Positions 1 through 8,620 of a stretch of 64,000 bases of DNA are shown piece by piece. The position numbers and the translations under genes are program-made. How positions within the stretch are numbered: the first letter of the stretch is position 1; every line of letters begins with the position of its first letter. The stretch comes from Streptacidiphilus rugosus AM-16. Its GTDB lineage: Bacteria; Actinomycetota; Actinomycetes; Streptomycetales; Streptomycetaceae. The stretch lies in NCBI RefSeq assembly GCF_000744655.1, contig NZ_JQMJ01000004.1, positions 1,674,001 to 1,738,000 of the forward strand, read 5' to 3'. The notes beneath the pieces were generated by a model. That model worked only from the letters and a program-made list of their open reading frames with translations. It made no database searches and was not told the origin of the DNA.

Positions 1-535
1 AGTTCACCGTCACCGGCACGCCGCTGACCAGAACGATCACGGCGAGCACGCCCATGGAGACCAGCAGCTGCTGGAGCTGGTTCAGGGTGACCGTGAGCGG
101 CAGGGCGGCCCGCGGGAAGTGCAGCGCCCGGATCAGCCCGAGGTTGGCGGCGACCGACCGCGTGCCGTCCAGGACGGCCGACTGGGTGAAGTTGAAGATG
201 AAGATACCCGTGCACAGGTACGGGACGAAGTTCGGAATGCCGCGGCTGGTGCCGAGGATCACGCCGAAGATCAGGAAGTAGACGGCCGCGTTGAGCAGCG
301 GCGTCAGGATCTGCCAGACCTGCCCCAGCTTGGAGGACGTGTACTGCACGGTCAGCTTGGCCGTCGCGTAGGCGGTGATGAAGTGCCGACGCGCCCACAG
401 CTGCCGGGAGTACCCGAGAAGCGTGGGCCGCTTGCCGCTGACGGTCAACCCGTACTTCGCGGCAAGCTCCGCGGGGGTCAACCCCGCGTCCGGGTCGGCT
501 GCGCTGGCCGCCCGCTGCTCATACACCGTGGACAC
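1..535 (-). CDS. ABC-2 type polysaccharide export permease, N-terminal part
   Basis: The reading frame runs off the left edge, leaving the first 178 residues. GTG at 533-535 is preceded by a GGGAG box about five bases away. After a hydrophilic N-terminus of about 50 residues come hydrophobic segments typical of the inner-membrane permease of Wzm/TagG-type ABC exporters, which move teichoic acids, O-antigen-like glycans or other wall polymers. The stretch QYTSSKLGQVWQILTPLL before the first membrane span is characteristic of this family. The partner ATPase should lie beyond the edge. It is divergent from the TetR gene at 707, with a palindrome between them. The exported polymer cannot be told from this fragment. 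Confidence 0.85.
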   Translation of the reverse strand, partial: MSTVYEQRAASAADPDAGLTPAELAAKYGLTVSGKRPTLLGYSRQLWARRHFITAYATAKLTVQYTSSKLGQVWQILTPLLNAAVYFLIFGVILGTSRGIPNFVPYLCTGIFIFNFTQSAVLDGTRSVAANLGLIRALHFPRAALPLTVTLNQLQQLLVSMGVLAVIVLVSGVPVTVN

Positions 536-567
536 GCTACTCCCAAGCCTTCGCCCCACTGGACAGA

Positions 568-587
568 ACGAAACGGTATCGTCTCGT
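568..587. promoter_or_regulatory. putative TetR operator between the export permease and TetR genes
   Basis: The 20-bp sequence ACGAAACGGTATCGTCTCGT matches its reverse complement at 16 of 20 positions. It sits in the 171-bp divergent space, 33 bp upstream of the permease start, as expected for an operator of the TetR protein encoded at 707. Binding is inferred. Confidence 0.5.
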
Positions 588-706
588 CCTGGGTAGGACG
601 CTAACGGGGGCGACCGACGGAACGCAACCGTTACGTCGCAACGCTGGCGTATCGTGGGGCTCGGAAACCGGAGTCACGGCAGCCACCAGTGCTGACAGGG
701 GAGCAT

Positions 707-1360
707 ATGGGAACGCAGTCGATGCCCGCCGCAGTGGCCGAACCCGCAGGTCGACCGGTCGCCGGCGGCGAGGCGAAGCGCCCGCCCGCAGGGGCGGCAC
801 TGCTGCGCGGCGATGTGACCGAAGCCATTCACGAGGCGGTCTTCGAGGAGCTCGCGACGACCGGCTACGCCCGGCTGTCGATCGAGGCCGTGGCCCGGCG
901 CGCGGGGGTCGGGAAGACCGCCGTCTACCGGCGCTGGCGCTCGAAGCTGCCGATGGTGATCGAGGTCGTCTCCCAGGTCGTCAGCACCGGGATCGTCCTG
1001 CCGGACACCGGCTCGCTGGTGGAGGACCTGCGCCTGCTGGTCCAGGTCGTGCACCGGATCCTGCGACACCCGCTGGCCGCGCAGATCGTGCCCGACCTGC
1101 TGGCCGAGGCGGCCCGCAACCCCGGCATCGCGGACACCCTGGCGGTGGCGCTGCGCGAGGCCCAGCGGGAGTCCAGCGCCGCGCTGGTGGCCCGCGCGGT
1201 GGCCCGCGGCGAGCTGCGCGAGGGCGCCGACCCCGACCTGGCGCTGGACCTGATCGCCGGTCCCCTCTACTGGCACCTGCTGGTCACCCGCGGCCCGGTC
1301 ACCCGCGACTACCTGGACCGGCTCACCCGGGCCATCGCCGCCGCGCTGAGCGCCGCGTGA
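707..1360 (+). CDS. TetR family transcriptional regulator
   Basis: The 217-residue protein has a TetR N-terminal DNA-binding domain: helices start near residue 38 and the recognition region VARRAGVGKTAVYRRW lies at about 62-77. A variable ligand-binding C-terminal domain follows. ATG at 707 is chosen over an upstream in-frame GTG at 689 because AGGGGAG stands five bases before it. It is divergent from the polysaccharide permease and overlaps the next gene by GTGA, so it is co-translated with the PdxH-like enzyme. It probably represses itself and the exporter through the 568-587 palindrome. The ligand is unknown. Confidence 0.88.
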   Translation: MGTQSMPAAVAEPAGRPVAGGEAKRPPAGAALLRGDVTEAIHEAVFEELATTGYARLSIEAVARRAGVGKTAVYRRWRSKLPMVIEVVSQVVSTGIVLPDTGSLVEDLRLLVQVVHRILRHPLAAQIVPDLLAEAARNPGIADTLAVALREAQRESSAALVARAVARGELREGADPDLALDLIAGPLYWHLLVTRGPVTRDYLDRLTRAIAAALSAA

Positions 1361-2034
1361 GCGGCGCGGGGCCGGTCCGGGACCTGCTCTTCGGGGTGCC
1401 GATGCTGGCGGGCGAGCTGCCCGGCTTCGCGGCGGAGGCCGCGCCGGAGGAGCCGTTCCCGCTGTTCCTCGACTGGCTGACGGAGGCGGTCGCCGCGGGC
1501 GTGAGCGAGCCGCACGCGATGTCCCTGGCCACGGTGGACCCCGACGGCTGCCCCGACCTCAGGATCGTGGCCCTGCGGGACGCCACCCCCGAGGGCTGGA
1601 CCTTCGCGACCGGAGCGGACAGCCCGAAGGCCCGACAGCTGGGTGGGCAGCCGCAGGCGGCGATCGGCTTCCACTGGCGCGAGCAGGGCCGCCAGATCCG
1701 CGCCCGCGGCCCGGTCGTCCGCGCGGACGCGGCGACGGCCGCGGCGGACTTCCTCGACCGCCTGCCGGGCTCCCGCGCGGCGAGCCTGGTCGGCCACCAG
1801 AGCGAGCCGCTGGCCGACCCGTCCGCCCTCCCCGACGCCTTCGCCGCAGCGCTCGCCGTGGTCGAGGCGGCGCCGGAGACGGTCGACCCTGCCCATGCGC
1901 TCTTCACCGTCCGCCCGGTCACCGTCGAGTTCTGGCAGGGCGTCCCCGGCCGTGGCCACGTCCGCCTCCAGTACCGCGCCGCCGCCCCGGTCGGCACGGC
2001 GGGCGCCTGGACCCGCACCCGGTTGTGGCCCTGA
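1357..2034 (+). CDS. PdxH-like pyridoxamine 5'-phosphate oxidase family protein
   Basis: This 225-residue flavoprotein-family enzyme has the FMN-binding split barrel (AMSLATVDPDGCPDLRIV at about 54-71) and a PdxH-type C-terminus (VEFWQGVPGRGHVRLQYR). Known members oxidise pyridoxine or pyridoxamine phosphate to pyridoxal phosphate in the cytoplasm. Several PdxH consensus residues are altered, so it may act on another substrate. The GTG start overlaps the TetR stop (GTGA), which implies translational coupling and a common role. Downstream lies a convergent gene. Confidence 0.75.
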   Translation: MSGAGPVRDLLFGVPMLAGELPGFAAEAAPEEPFPLFLDWLTEAVAAGVSEPHAMSLATVDPDGCPDLRIVALRDATPEGWTFATGADSPKARQLGGQPQAAIGFHWREQGRQIRARGPVVRADAATAAADFLDRLPGSRAASLVGHQSEPLADPSALPDAFAAALAVVEAAPETVDPAHALFTVRPVTVEFWQGVPGRGHVRLQYRAAAPVGTAGAWTRTRLWP

Positions 2035-2201
2035 CCCACCGAGGCCGCCGACGGACCCGAGGAGCCGCGCGAGAATCCGCCGGCTGCTGCGGACCGCTCT
2101 GCGCCCCGGGGGGCTCTCCGCGGGTCGACGGCGCACGCGATGGTCCTCGCGCCGTCCGCCCGACCGAACCGCCTCATCCGCCTCGTCCGCGGAGCCGGAC
2201 G

Positions 2202-2978
2202 TCAACGTGGCGCGCCGCCGCGGGGAGACAGTTCCGGGTAAGGGCGAAGAGCCCTGCGCGCCGCCCAGGCACTGAGCAGTCGGGGCGACCACCGGGTCAG
2301 CAGCACTCCGACGAGCAGGCCCACGGCGGCCGTCACGGCCGTGGGCAGATAGGCGCCCGCCGCGAGGGCATGCGGGGCTTCGTCCACGTCGGCGGTCGCC
2401 CACAGCACCGGCACGACGGCCGGCAGCAGGCAGAGCGCCCACCACGGGTACGCCCTGCGTCCACGCCACAGGCCGAACACACCCCAGAGGATCAGCGGGA
2501 GCCCGGCCACCACTCCCAGCAGGGCGTTGCCGATGAACACCCCGTCCCAGTAGCCGGGATAGTCCGGCCCGTGGACCACCGCGCCGGAGGAGTCCCGCCG
2601 CAGGTCCATCCGCCAGCCCTGCCGCACCGTGCCGACGGAGACCGGCTCCCCGACCGCCAGGCCGTCGAAGGACGCTGGCGGGTGCCACAGGTTCATCCTG
2701 GCGGATGTGCCGTCGTCCATGGTCAGAGTGACCCGTGTCGTGGGATCCACCCCGTCGGGCGGCTGCACCCCGGTGACCTGGGCCGACTGCCAGGCGTAGC
2801 AACCGTTCGCCGGGACCGTCTGTCCGGCCGGACAGGGCTGCGCCTGCCGGTACGTCCGCAGCAGGGCGTCCTGCTCCCCCACGAACCGCAGCGCGGAGCC
2901 GAACCATCCCAGCACCAGCAGCCCGACCAACAACGGCGCAAGATGCCCCCAGCGCCACCCGACAGCTCTCTCCCCCAT
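2202..2978 (-). CDS. membrane protein of unknown function
   Basis: I do not recognise this 258-residue protein. It has one N-terminal membrane span (about 14-30), an extracytoplasmic domain of about 110 residues with two cysteines (PCPAG and NGCYAW) that could form a disulfide, and two or three further spans in the C-terminal half before an Arg-rich tail. The layout resembles the DUF3592-type membrane proteins common in Streptomyces, but I cannot assign that with certainty. It is convergent with the PdxH-like gene. No partner gene suggests a role. Confidence 0.65.
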   Translation of the reverse strand: MGERAVGWRWGHLAPLLVGLLVLGWFGSALRFVGEQDALLRTYRQAQPCPAGQTVPANGCYAWQSAQVTGVQPPDGVDPTTRVTLTMDDGTSARMNLWHPPASFDGLAVGEPVSVGTVRQGWRMDLRRDSSGAVVHGPDYPGYWDGVFIGNALLGVVAGLPLILWGVFGLWRGRRAYPWWALCLLPAVVPVLWATADVDEAPHALAAGAYLPTAVTAAVGLLVGVLLTRWSPRLLSAWAARRALRPYPELSPRGGAPR

Positions 2979-3103
2979 AGCCCTTGAGGGTAGGGACGGG
3001 CCTTCGGCCTGTCAGCACCACGGGCACGGGGCTCTGCTGATGCTCGGTCCCTCCTCCAGACTCCGGCATGGAGGCGCTTCGTGCGTGGGCGCGGGCCCCC
3101 CAT

Positions 3104-3182
3104 GGGGATGGCCCTGCGCGCCCCGGACCATCCGCACGCACGTGGCCGGTCGCGCAGTTCCTCGCGCCCCTGGAGGTGCAAC
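3104..3182. repeat. palindromic intergenic repeat, copy A (partial)
   Basis: This holds the central hairpin (GGATGGCCCTG ... GGACCATCC) and the right arm (TCGCGCAGTTCCTCGCGCCCCTGG ending GTGCAAC) of the element found whole at 34735, 47731 and 55384. The left arm is degraded. It lies just past the 3' end of the lipoprotein gene at 3196. Confidence 0.75.
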
Positions 3183-3195
3183 CGAGCCTTTGGCG

Positions 3196-3705
3196 TTACT
3201 GCTTCGTCCAGCGGTCGCGGCCGTCGGAGCCGGCGGTGCAGGTGAGCTTGGCGCCGTTGGCGCCCGTCGCCGTCGCGCCCGTGGTCGCGCAGAACTGGCC
3301 CGCCACCGCGGACGCGGACGGGCTCACCGCGGAGGTCCAGCGGTCCTTACCCGCGGAGTCCTTCTGGCAGGTCATCGCCACGCCGACCTTCGTCACCCCC
3401 TGCGCGCCCGCCGGCGCGCAGTACGCGCCGGGGGTGACCTGCTTCTGGATGGCGGTCGAGGTCGGGTTCGCCTTGGCCGAGATGCTCGCCTTGACGCTCG
3501 CCAGCGCGCTCGCGCCCGCGCTCGACGCACGGGCCTCCGCGCTGGCCACGGCGCTCTTCGCCGCTGAGGCCAGCGCCGACGCCTTGCCGCTGGCAACGTT
3601 CGACACGGCGTTCTTCGTGCTGCTGGAGCAGCCCGCCGTGCCGGCGAGCGTCGCCGCGGTCAGGCCGCAGAGCAGGAGCATGGTCGGGCGCCGGGAAGTG
3701 AGCAT
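3196..3705 (-). CDS. secreted lipoprotein with two C...C...DRW modules
   Basis: The 169-residue protein has a lipoprotein signal (MLLLCGLTAATLAGTAGC, Cys26). An Ala/Ser-rich helical stretch of about 50 residues follows, then two tandem modules of about 33 residues. Each has the pattern G-x-x-C...G...C...G-K/R-DRW (GAYCAPAG ... KDRWTSA and GQFCATTG ... RDRWTKQ). The modules look like small disulfide-pinned repeats on a surface stalk. ATG at 3705 is preferred over an upstream start because the signal then begins correctly. Such modules occur in other Streptomyces lipoproteins, but I know of no established function. Confidence 0.75.
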   Translation of the reverse strand: MLTSRRPTMLLLCGLTAATLAGTAGCSSSTKNAVSNVASGKASALASAAKSAVASAEARASSAGASALASVKASISAKANPTSTAIQKQVTPGAYCAPAGAQGVTKVGVAMTCQKDSAGKDRWTSAVSPSASAVAGQFCATTGATATGANGAKLTCTAGSDGRDRWTKQ

Positions 3706-3886
3706 GAGGGAGTGCCTCTCGTCGCGAGCCGCCCGCGAGCGCGTGCGCAGCGGGCCTACCACTCCGAACGTAGGAGCGACAGCGCGGACCCGCCTCCCGC
3801 ACTAGCCTGATCGCGTGATCATCAGCTGATGCCGCCGCCCCGCGCGGGTCTTCTCTTCTCCGACCCGCGCGCCCACACTGGCGCGC

Positions 3887-4321
3887 ATGCTGACGCTGCA
3901 GGAGATTTCCGACCGCCTGGAGATCCAGGAACTCTTCGCCCGCTACGCGCACGCCGTCGACAGCCGCGACTGGGCCGCGCTCAAGGAGGTCTTCACCGAG
4001 GACGCCGTCGTCGACTACACCGCGATGGGCGGTCCGGCCGGGACCGTGCCGGAGATCTGCGCGTTCCTGGAGTCGGTGCTGCCGATGTTCCCGGCCACCC
4101 AGCACCTGGTGGCGAACATGCTGGTCGAGATCGACGGCGACCGGGCGACGGCCAGGACCATGTGTCACAACCCGATGCCGCTGCCGGACGACGGCGGACT
4201 GCTCCAGTGTGGACTCTGGTACATCGACAAGCTGGTGCGCACCGAGGTGGGGTGGCGACTCGCGGAGCGCGGCGAGGAGAAGGCGTATCAGGTCGTGCTG
4301 AAGCAGGCCACGGCGGAGTAG
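3887..4321 (+). CDS. SnoaL-like (NTF2-fold) protein
   Basis: The 144-residue protein matches the SnoaL_4/NTF2-like fold: ISDRLEIQELFARYAHAVDSRDWAAL at the N-terminus, then DAVVDYTAMGGPAG and a C-terminal sheet ending in GLWYIDKLVRTEVGWRLAER. Relatives are small polyketide cyclases, dehydratases or ring hydroxylation subunits with a pocket lined by His, Tyr and Asp. Here the RYAHAVDSRDW segment and several central His residues are kept. It stands alone between two minus-strand genes, so no pathway can be assigned. Confidence 0.8.
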   Translation: MLTLQEISDRLEIQELFARYAHAVDSRDWAALKEVFTEDAVVDYTAMGGPAGTVPEICAFLESVLPMFPATQHLVANMLVEIDGDRATARTMCHNPMPLPDDGGLLQCGLWYIDKLVRTEVGWRLAERGEEKAYQVVLKQATAE

Positions 4322-4363
4322 CCGGAGCGGCTCCGGTCCGTCGTGGCCTGCTCGGGCCGTCGG

Positions 4364-4645
4364 CTACTTGCTCCGGCTGCCGAAGAGCGAGCGGCTGAGC
4401 CGCCGCAGCGGCGCGAGGAGCACCGTGCGGGAGAAGCGGTTCGGGCGCGCCGGAGCGGAGGGCGTGCCGAGGCCGCGCGGCGTCAGCTCCCTTATCAGGC
4501 CGACCGCCTCGGCGACCTCGACCTGCGGGAGCGCGGGCGCGCCGAGCACCGCGAGGTGCCGGTCGAGCCGACGGCTCGCCGCACCCGTGCCGCACTGGAC
4601 GGCCGGAATGCGCGGCCGACTGCGCAGGTGTTGCGTCTGTTCCAT
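4364..4645 (-). CDS. small basic protein of unknown function
   Basis: This 93-residue basic protein starts at ATG 4645, with GGGGTGGG a few bases before it. It has no membrane span or signal. The centre (VEVAEAVGLIRELTPRGLG) could form an amphipathic helix, and the C-terminus (LLAPLRRLSRSLFGSRSK) is Arg/Ser-rich. I do not recognise a family. It lies 42 bp past the convergent SnoaL gene; a 6-bp stem (CCGGAG/CTCCGG at 4322-4336) between them may be a weak terminator. Confidence 0.6.
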   Translation of the reverse strand: MEQTQHLRSRPRIPAVQCGTGAASRRLDRHLAVLGAPALPQVEVAEAVGLIRELTPRGLGTPSAPARPNRFSRTVLLAPLRRLSRSLFGSRSK

Positions 4646-4758
4646 GTCCCACCCCTTGGAAGGCACCAGGGCCGTGGTGCGAAGCCTATCCGCCCCGTGA
4701 GGTCGGTGTGCAACTGTCCGTCCAGTTGCAGAGCGTACCCCGCGGCACTGACACCTAC

Positions 4759-5700
4759 TCAGGCGGGGTTGCCCGCACCGGAAGTCGTTGCGGGTGGGGC
4801 CTGTGTGACGGTTGTGTCGGCTGCGAGCGGAATCGACTGCGGCAGGACGACGGAGAGACCGAGCCCGGAGAGCCCCATGCCGACGAGGAGCAGCAGGACC
4901 GCGACCACGCCCCAAGCGCCGAGCGAGCCCCAGTGGACCCGGCCTCCGTAGCGAACCAGTCCGACCAGCCCGAGGAGGCCGGTCACGATCAGCGCCGCCA
5001 TGCCGTGCCGGACCCGGTGCAGCTCCCGCTCGCGCACGGCCATCAGCATCGCCGCGCCGAAGGTCAGCGCGAAGGCCGCGAGCACCCGGACGTCCAGCCT
5101 GCTGACCGCCCAGGGCCAGTGCCGAACCGCCCAGCCGGGGGCGAGGTAGAGCAGCAGGCCCAGCAGGCCGAGGAAGGCGCCGGAGCAGAAGGTCGGCAGG
5201 GCGATCCACCAGGGCATCGGGTCCGGACGCTCAGGCTCGGCGCCCTTGGTCCAGAACCACTGCGCGCCCAGTCCGACCGCGCCGACCAGCGGCGCGACCA
5301 GGTGCACGGCGAACCAGCCGAGGGCGGCCAGCACCGCGACGAGCGCACCGCCCCTCAGGTGCAGCGTGCCGTGCTCCAGCAGGATCGCGGCGAGCATCAG
5401 GAGCATGAAGAGGGAGGAGCTGAGCACGCTGACCCGGGCGTGCGTCCACCCCCTCGCCCGCGCACCGCAGAGCCAGAGCATCGCGCAGCTGCCCGCGTAG
5501 CCGGCGCCGATCAGGGTGGCGCTGACCGGGGACATGGTCCAGGCGAACAGCACCCCGGTCTGCGAGGAGGCGAGCGTGAGCAGCAGGGCCGCGTACGCGG
5601 CGCCGAGGGTCAGCGGCACCACCATCGCGAAGCGGACCACCGGGCTGAGCGGCTTGCCGGTCGGCCAGGCCTGCTGCGGCTGCGCCGACTGCGGCTCCAT
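4759..5700 (-). CDS. polytopic membrane protein of unknown function
   Basis: The 313-residue protein starts at ATG 5700, with a G-rich box (AAGGGGGC) just upstream. It has about eight or nine hydrophobic spans, short loops, and a longer loop holding FWTKGAEPERPDPMPWW. The C-terminus is a Thr/Ala-rich tail. No transporter or enzyme signature is visible. It is transcribed in the same direction as the small gene at 4364 and may share its mRNA (113-bp gap). Confidence 0.65.
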   Translation of the reverse strand: MEPQSAQPQQAWPTGKPLSPVVRFAMVVPLTLGAAYAALLLTLASSQTGVLFAWTMSPVSATLIGAGYAGSCAMLWLCGARARGWTHARVSVLSSSLFMLLMLAAILLEHGTLHLRGGALVAVLAALGWFAVHLVAPLVGAVGLGAQWFWTKGAEPERPDPMPWWIALPTFCSGAFLGLLGLLLYLAPGWAVRHWPWAVSRLDVRVLAAFALTFGAAMLMAVRERELHRVRHGMAALIVTGLLGLVGLVRYGGRVHWGSLGAWGVVAVLLLLVGMGLSGLGLSVVLPQSIPLAADTTVTQAPPATTSGAGNPA

Positions 5701-5752
5701 GCCTGCCCCCTTGTTAGACGTGGCGTCAGCATAGGGCGGCGCCCGGCCGCTG

Positions 5753-6940
5753 TCAGCCCTCGCGCATCGCCCTGATTTTCGGCGCCCGGCTCTTCGGCGA
5801 GTCCAGACTGAAGCCGCGGGCATCGCCGAGCTCGTCACGGACGAAGGCCTCGGTCCGGGCGAGCGCCTCCTTCAGCGCCGCGTCCTGCGGCACGAAGAGC
5901 TGGTGCACGATCTCGCCGGCCGCCGGGTCGAACTCCCAGAAGCCGACGATCCGGCCGCGGTCGGTCACGAGGTGGCACTGCGGGTCGACGTCGCCGCCGA
6001 AGACCCGGCCCTGCTTGGCGCCGGGCACCGGCCGCTGGGCGTCGGCCGGGTCGATCAGACGCGGCAGCGCACGGTGCAGCAGGTGCAGGCCGTCGATCCC
6101 GGCGAGCAGGGCGTAGTGCGGCTCCTCGGGGCGGCGGTAGGCGGCGAACTCGTCAGCCAGAGCGGACGGCAGCAGCAGGTCCGTCCCCTGGACCGGGACG
6201 AGGCCGAGGGGCGCGACCGCGGCCTTGGCCCGCGCCGCGGTGAAGCCCGAGAACCACCGGAAGTGCCCGAGCGTGGCCGGCCCGGCCCAGTCGAAGTACC
6301 GACGGGCGAGCTCGACCTCGGGCTCCGCCACGGCGACCGGCGTGCGCAGCCAGCGGACGTAGCCGTAGCGCTGCTGGTCGAGCCTGCCGTTGACCGGCAC
6401 GCGGCGGATCTCGCCGCTCGCCTGGAGCAGGCCGAGGGCGAGCGGGAGGGTGGTGCCGAGGCCGCGCTTCTTCCCCGCCTCGCCCAGGTTCCGCACGGCT
6501 CCGCCCACGGCATCCTTGATCGCGGCCGGGTCGAGCGCCCCCTCGGCCCCCTCCAAGGCCGCCAGGACCGCCGCACACAGCGTGTCGATCTCGGCCTCGC
6601 GCACGCGGAGGTGCTTTCCGGCCGCGGCCAGCTCACCCGCGGGCGCGCCCGCGCCGACCGTGAGCCCGAGCGCGAAGTCGGCGGCGGGGAGCACGTAGGT
6701 GCAGCCGCGCGCGGACGGCAGCTCGTGGATCTCCACGGCGGCGACGGCGGCGTCGACCTGCGCCCGGGTCAGCCCGGCGCGGGCGAAGAGCCCCAGGTAG
6801 GGAGCCGCGCCGCCGACCGAGCGGGCCCAGCCGGTGCGGGCCAGCACGGTGGCCGCGTCGCTGCCCAGCAGCGAGCCGTCGAGCCCCTGGCGGTGCGCCC
6901 ACCAGGCGCGGAGGCGGGCGGGATCGAGCAAGGAGGTCAT
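5753..6940 (-). CDS. AlkZ-like winged-helix DNA-binding protein (HTH_42)
   Basis: This 395-residue protein belongs to the large winged-helix family that includes the DNA glycosylase AlkZ. Features are the N-terminal LLDPARLRAWWAHRQGLDG, the middle GLGTTLPLALGLLQASGEIRRVP winged-helix segment, and the C-terminal sheet around RGRIVGFWEFDP. Characterised relatives excise bulky or crosslinked bases, often as self-resistance enzymes of genotoxin clusters, but most family members are housekeeping or unassigned. ATG 6940 is preceded by a clear ribosome-binding site (AAGGAGGTC overlapping the start region). It is divergent from the GH5 gene, with no genotoxin cluster in sight. Confidence 0.75.
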   Translation of the reverse strand: MTSLLDPARLRAWWAHRQGLDGSLLGSDAATVLARTGWARSVGGAAPYLGLFARAGLTRAQVDAAVAAVEIHELPSARGCTYVLPAADFALGLTVGAGAPAGELAAAGKHLRVREAEIDTLCAAVLAALEGAEGALDPAAIKDAVGGAVRNLGEAGKKRGLGTTLPLALGLLQASGEIRRVPVNGRLDQQRYGYVRWLRTPVAVAEPEVELARRYFDWAGPATLGHFRWFSGFTAARAKAAVAPLGLVPVQGTDLLLPSALADEFAAYRRPEEPHYALLAGIDGLHLLHRALPRLIDPADAQRPVPGAKQGRVFGGDVDPQCHLVTDRGRIVGFWEFDPAAGEIVHQLFVPQDAALKEALARTEAFVRDELGDARGFSLDSPKSRAPKIRAMREG

Positions 6941-7080
6941 GCCGGTCAGTATGGCGGGCTCCACCGACAGCACCCCGCAAGAAAACATGAGAAGTGCTCG
7001 CATTAGTCTTGCGTCCGCTCGCGCACCGGAGCATGATCGGCGGCCATCCGCCCCATTCGCCCCGGACCCCGGAGGTGCCC

Positions 7081-8571
7081 TTGCGTGCCCGCCGCCGCTC
7101 GACCGCCGCCCTCCTTCTCACCCTGGCCGCCAGCCTGGCGCTGCCCGCGGCCGCCCCGGCCTACGCCTCCTCGGCAGCGGGCCCGGCCTCGGACTCTGCC
7201 CCGGCCGCGGCCGCCCGCTCGGTGCAGGGCTCCTTCGCCGGCTTCACCGACGCCCGGGGCCGCCTGCTCGGGCTGCGCGGCTTCAACATCGACAAGTACG
7301 ACGAGACCACCCCCGCCGACGTCCGCGCCATCGCCGCCCAGGGCTTCGACCTGCTCAGGCTCGACATCACCTGGGCGCGCCTGGAGCCGCAGCGCGGGCA
7401 GTACGACCTGGCCCAGTTCCGCAAGCTGCGCGCGCTGATGGACGCCGCCGACCGCTACGGGCTGCGCGTGGTGGTCGACTTCCACCAGGACGTCTTCGGC
7501 CCCGCGTACGGCGGCGGCGACGACGGGGTGCCGGTCTGGGCCACCCGCGACGACGGCCTGCCCTTCGTCGCCGACCCGGACGACTGGTTCGCCGGCTACT
7601 TCCAGCCCGCCGTCCAGCGCGCGTTCCAGCACCTCTACGACGACCCCGACCTGCGCCGCGACCAGGCCGACTTCTACGCCAGGGTCGCCCGCGAGCTGGG
7701 CGGCCACCGCTCGCTGCTCGGCTACGACCTGTTCAACGAGCCGAGCGGCCCGATCGCCGGCGACCCGACCGACCCGGCCGTCCAGGTCGCCGCCTCCGCG
7801 GCACTGGAGCAGGGCCGGCTGGCGGCCATGTACCGGCGGCTGATCGCGGCGGTGCGCGCGGTGGACTCCACCTCATGGCTCTTCGTAGAACCGACGGTCC
7901 TGGTCGGCGAGGGCGTTCCGACGCGGCTGCCCGGCTTCGTCGACCCGCGCCGCGGCGGCGCCAGGATCGGGTACGCGCCACACTTCTACGACACCGCCGT
8001 GGAGAACGGCCAGGACTGGGACCCCGCCGACGGCTTCGTGCAGAACTACGTCGCCGCGATCACCGCGTACCCGGCGGCGCACCGGATGCCGGTCCTGGTC
8101 GGCGAGTGGGGCCCGCCGAACGCCGACCGGCCCGGCAACACCGAGCTGATCGCCCGCCAGGTGGCCGCGATGCAGGGCTTCGCGGCGGGCTGGACCATGT
8201 GGTACTGGGGCAAGGGCGTCGGCGGCTACACCCCGGTGGGCCCGGACGGCGCCCCGCACCCGGGCGACGCCCCGGTCTTCGCCCCGTACGCCCAGGCCCT
8301 GGCGGGCAGCCCGGTGAGCGAGTCCTACGACCCGGCGACGAGGCGGTACGTCCTCCGCTTCCGGCTCTCGCGAGCCGACGCACCGACCCGGATCGTGCTG
8401 CCGCCCTCGGTCTACGGCGACGGTGGCGCGTCGGTCGCCGTGACGGGCGCGGCGTCGCCGGGCATCCGTCTGCGACAGCCGGGCCCGGACCACTACGGCA
8501 CGGTCGACGTCACGGCCTCCCGGCACGGCGCTGCCGACTCCCTGCTCACGGTCACGATCTCACCGGCCTGA
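7081..8571 (+). CDS. secreted GH5 endoglycoceramidase-like hydrolase
   Basis: TTG at 7081 is chosen because GGAGG sits five bases upstream and the signal peptide (RARRRSTAALLLTLAASLALPAAAPAYA) then starts directly; this gives 496 residues. The GH5 barrel follows: RGFNIDKYDETTP, LLRLDITWARLEPQRGQYD, VVVDFHQDVFGP, the acid/base Glu220 in LFNEPSG and the nucleophile Glu342 in VGEWGPPN. The sequence order matches endoglycoceramidases and related GH5 enzymes, with a C-terminal beta domain from about residue 400. The likely role is release of oligosaccharide from glycolipids or related beta-glucosides outside the cell. The exact substrate is inferred. Confidence 0.82.
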   Translation: MRARRRSTAALLLTLAASLALPAAAPAYASSAAGPASDSAPAAAARSVQGSFAGFTDARGRLLGLRGFNIDKYDETTPADVRAIAAQGFDLLRLDITWARLEPQRGQYDLAQFRKLRALMDAADRYGLRVVVDFHQDVFGPAYGGGDDGVPVWATRDDGLPFVADPDDWFAGYFQPAVQRAFQHLYDDPDLRRDQADFYARVARELGGHRSLLGYDLFNEPSGPIAGDPTDPAVQVAASAALEQGRLAAMYRRLIAAVRAVDSTSWLFVEPTVLVGEGVPTRLPGFVDPRRGGARIGYAPHFYDTAVENGQDWDPADGFVQNYVAAITAYPAAHRMPVLVGEWGPPNADRPGNTELIARQVAAMQGFAAGWTMWYWGKGVGGYTPVGPDGAPHPGDAPVFAPYAQALAGSPVSESYDPATRRYVLRFRLSRADAPTRIVLPPSVYGDGGASVAVTGAASPGIRLRQPGPDHYGTVDVTASRHGAADSLLTVTISPA

Positions 8572-8620
8572 TCAGGCAGGGCCTCAGGGGCACGCCGATC
8601 CTGCACGAGCAACCAGGCAA

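Noticed and set aside
54..604. Plus-strand open frames at the left edge
   Set aside because: They are antisense to the ABC-2 permease, whose reading frame has membrane spans and a proper start.
1309..3141. 610-codon minus-strand open frame
   Set aside because: It is antisense to the PdxH-like gene and out of frame with the 2202-2978 membrane protein. It has shadow composition and no domain.
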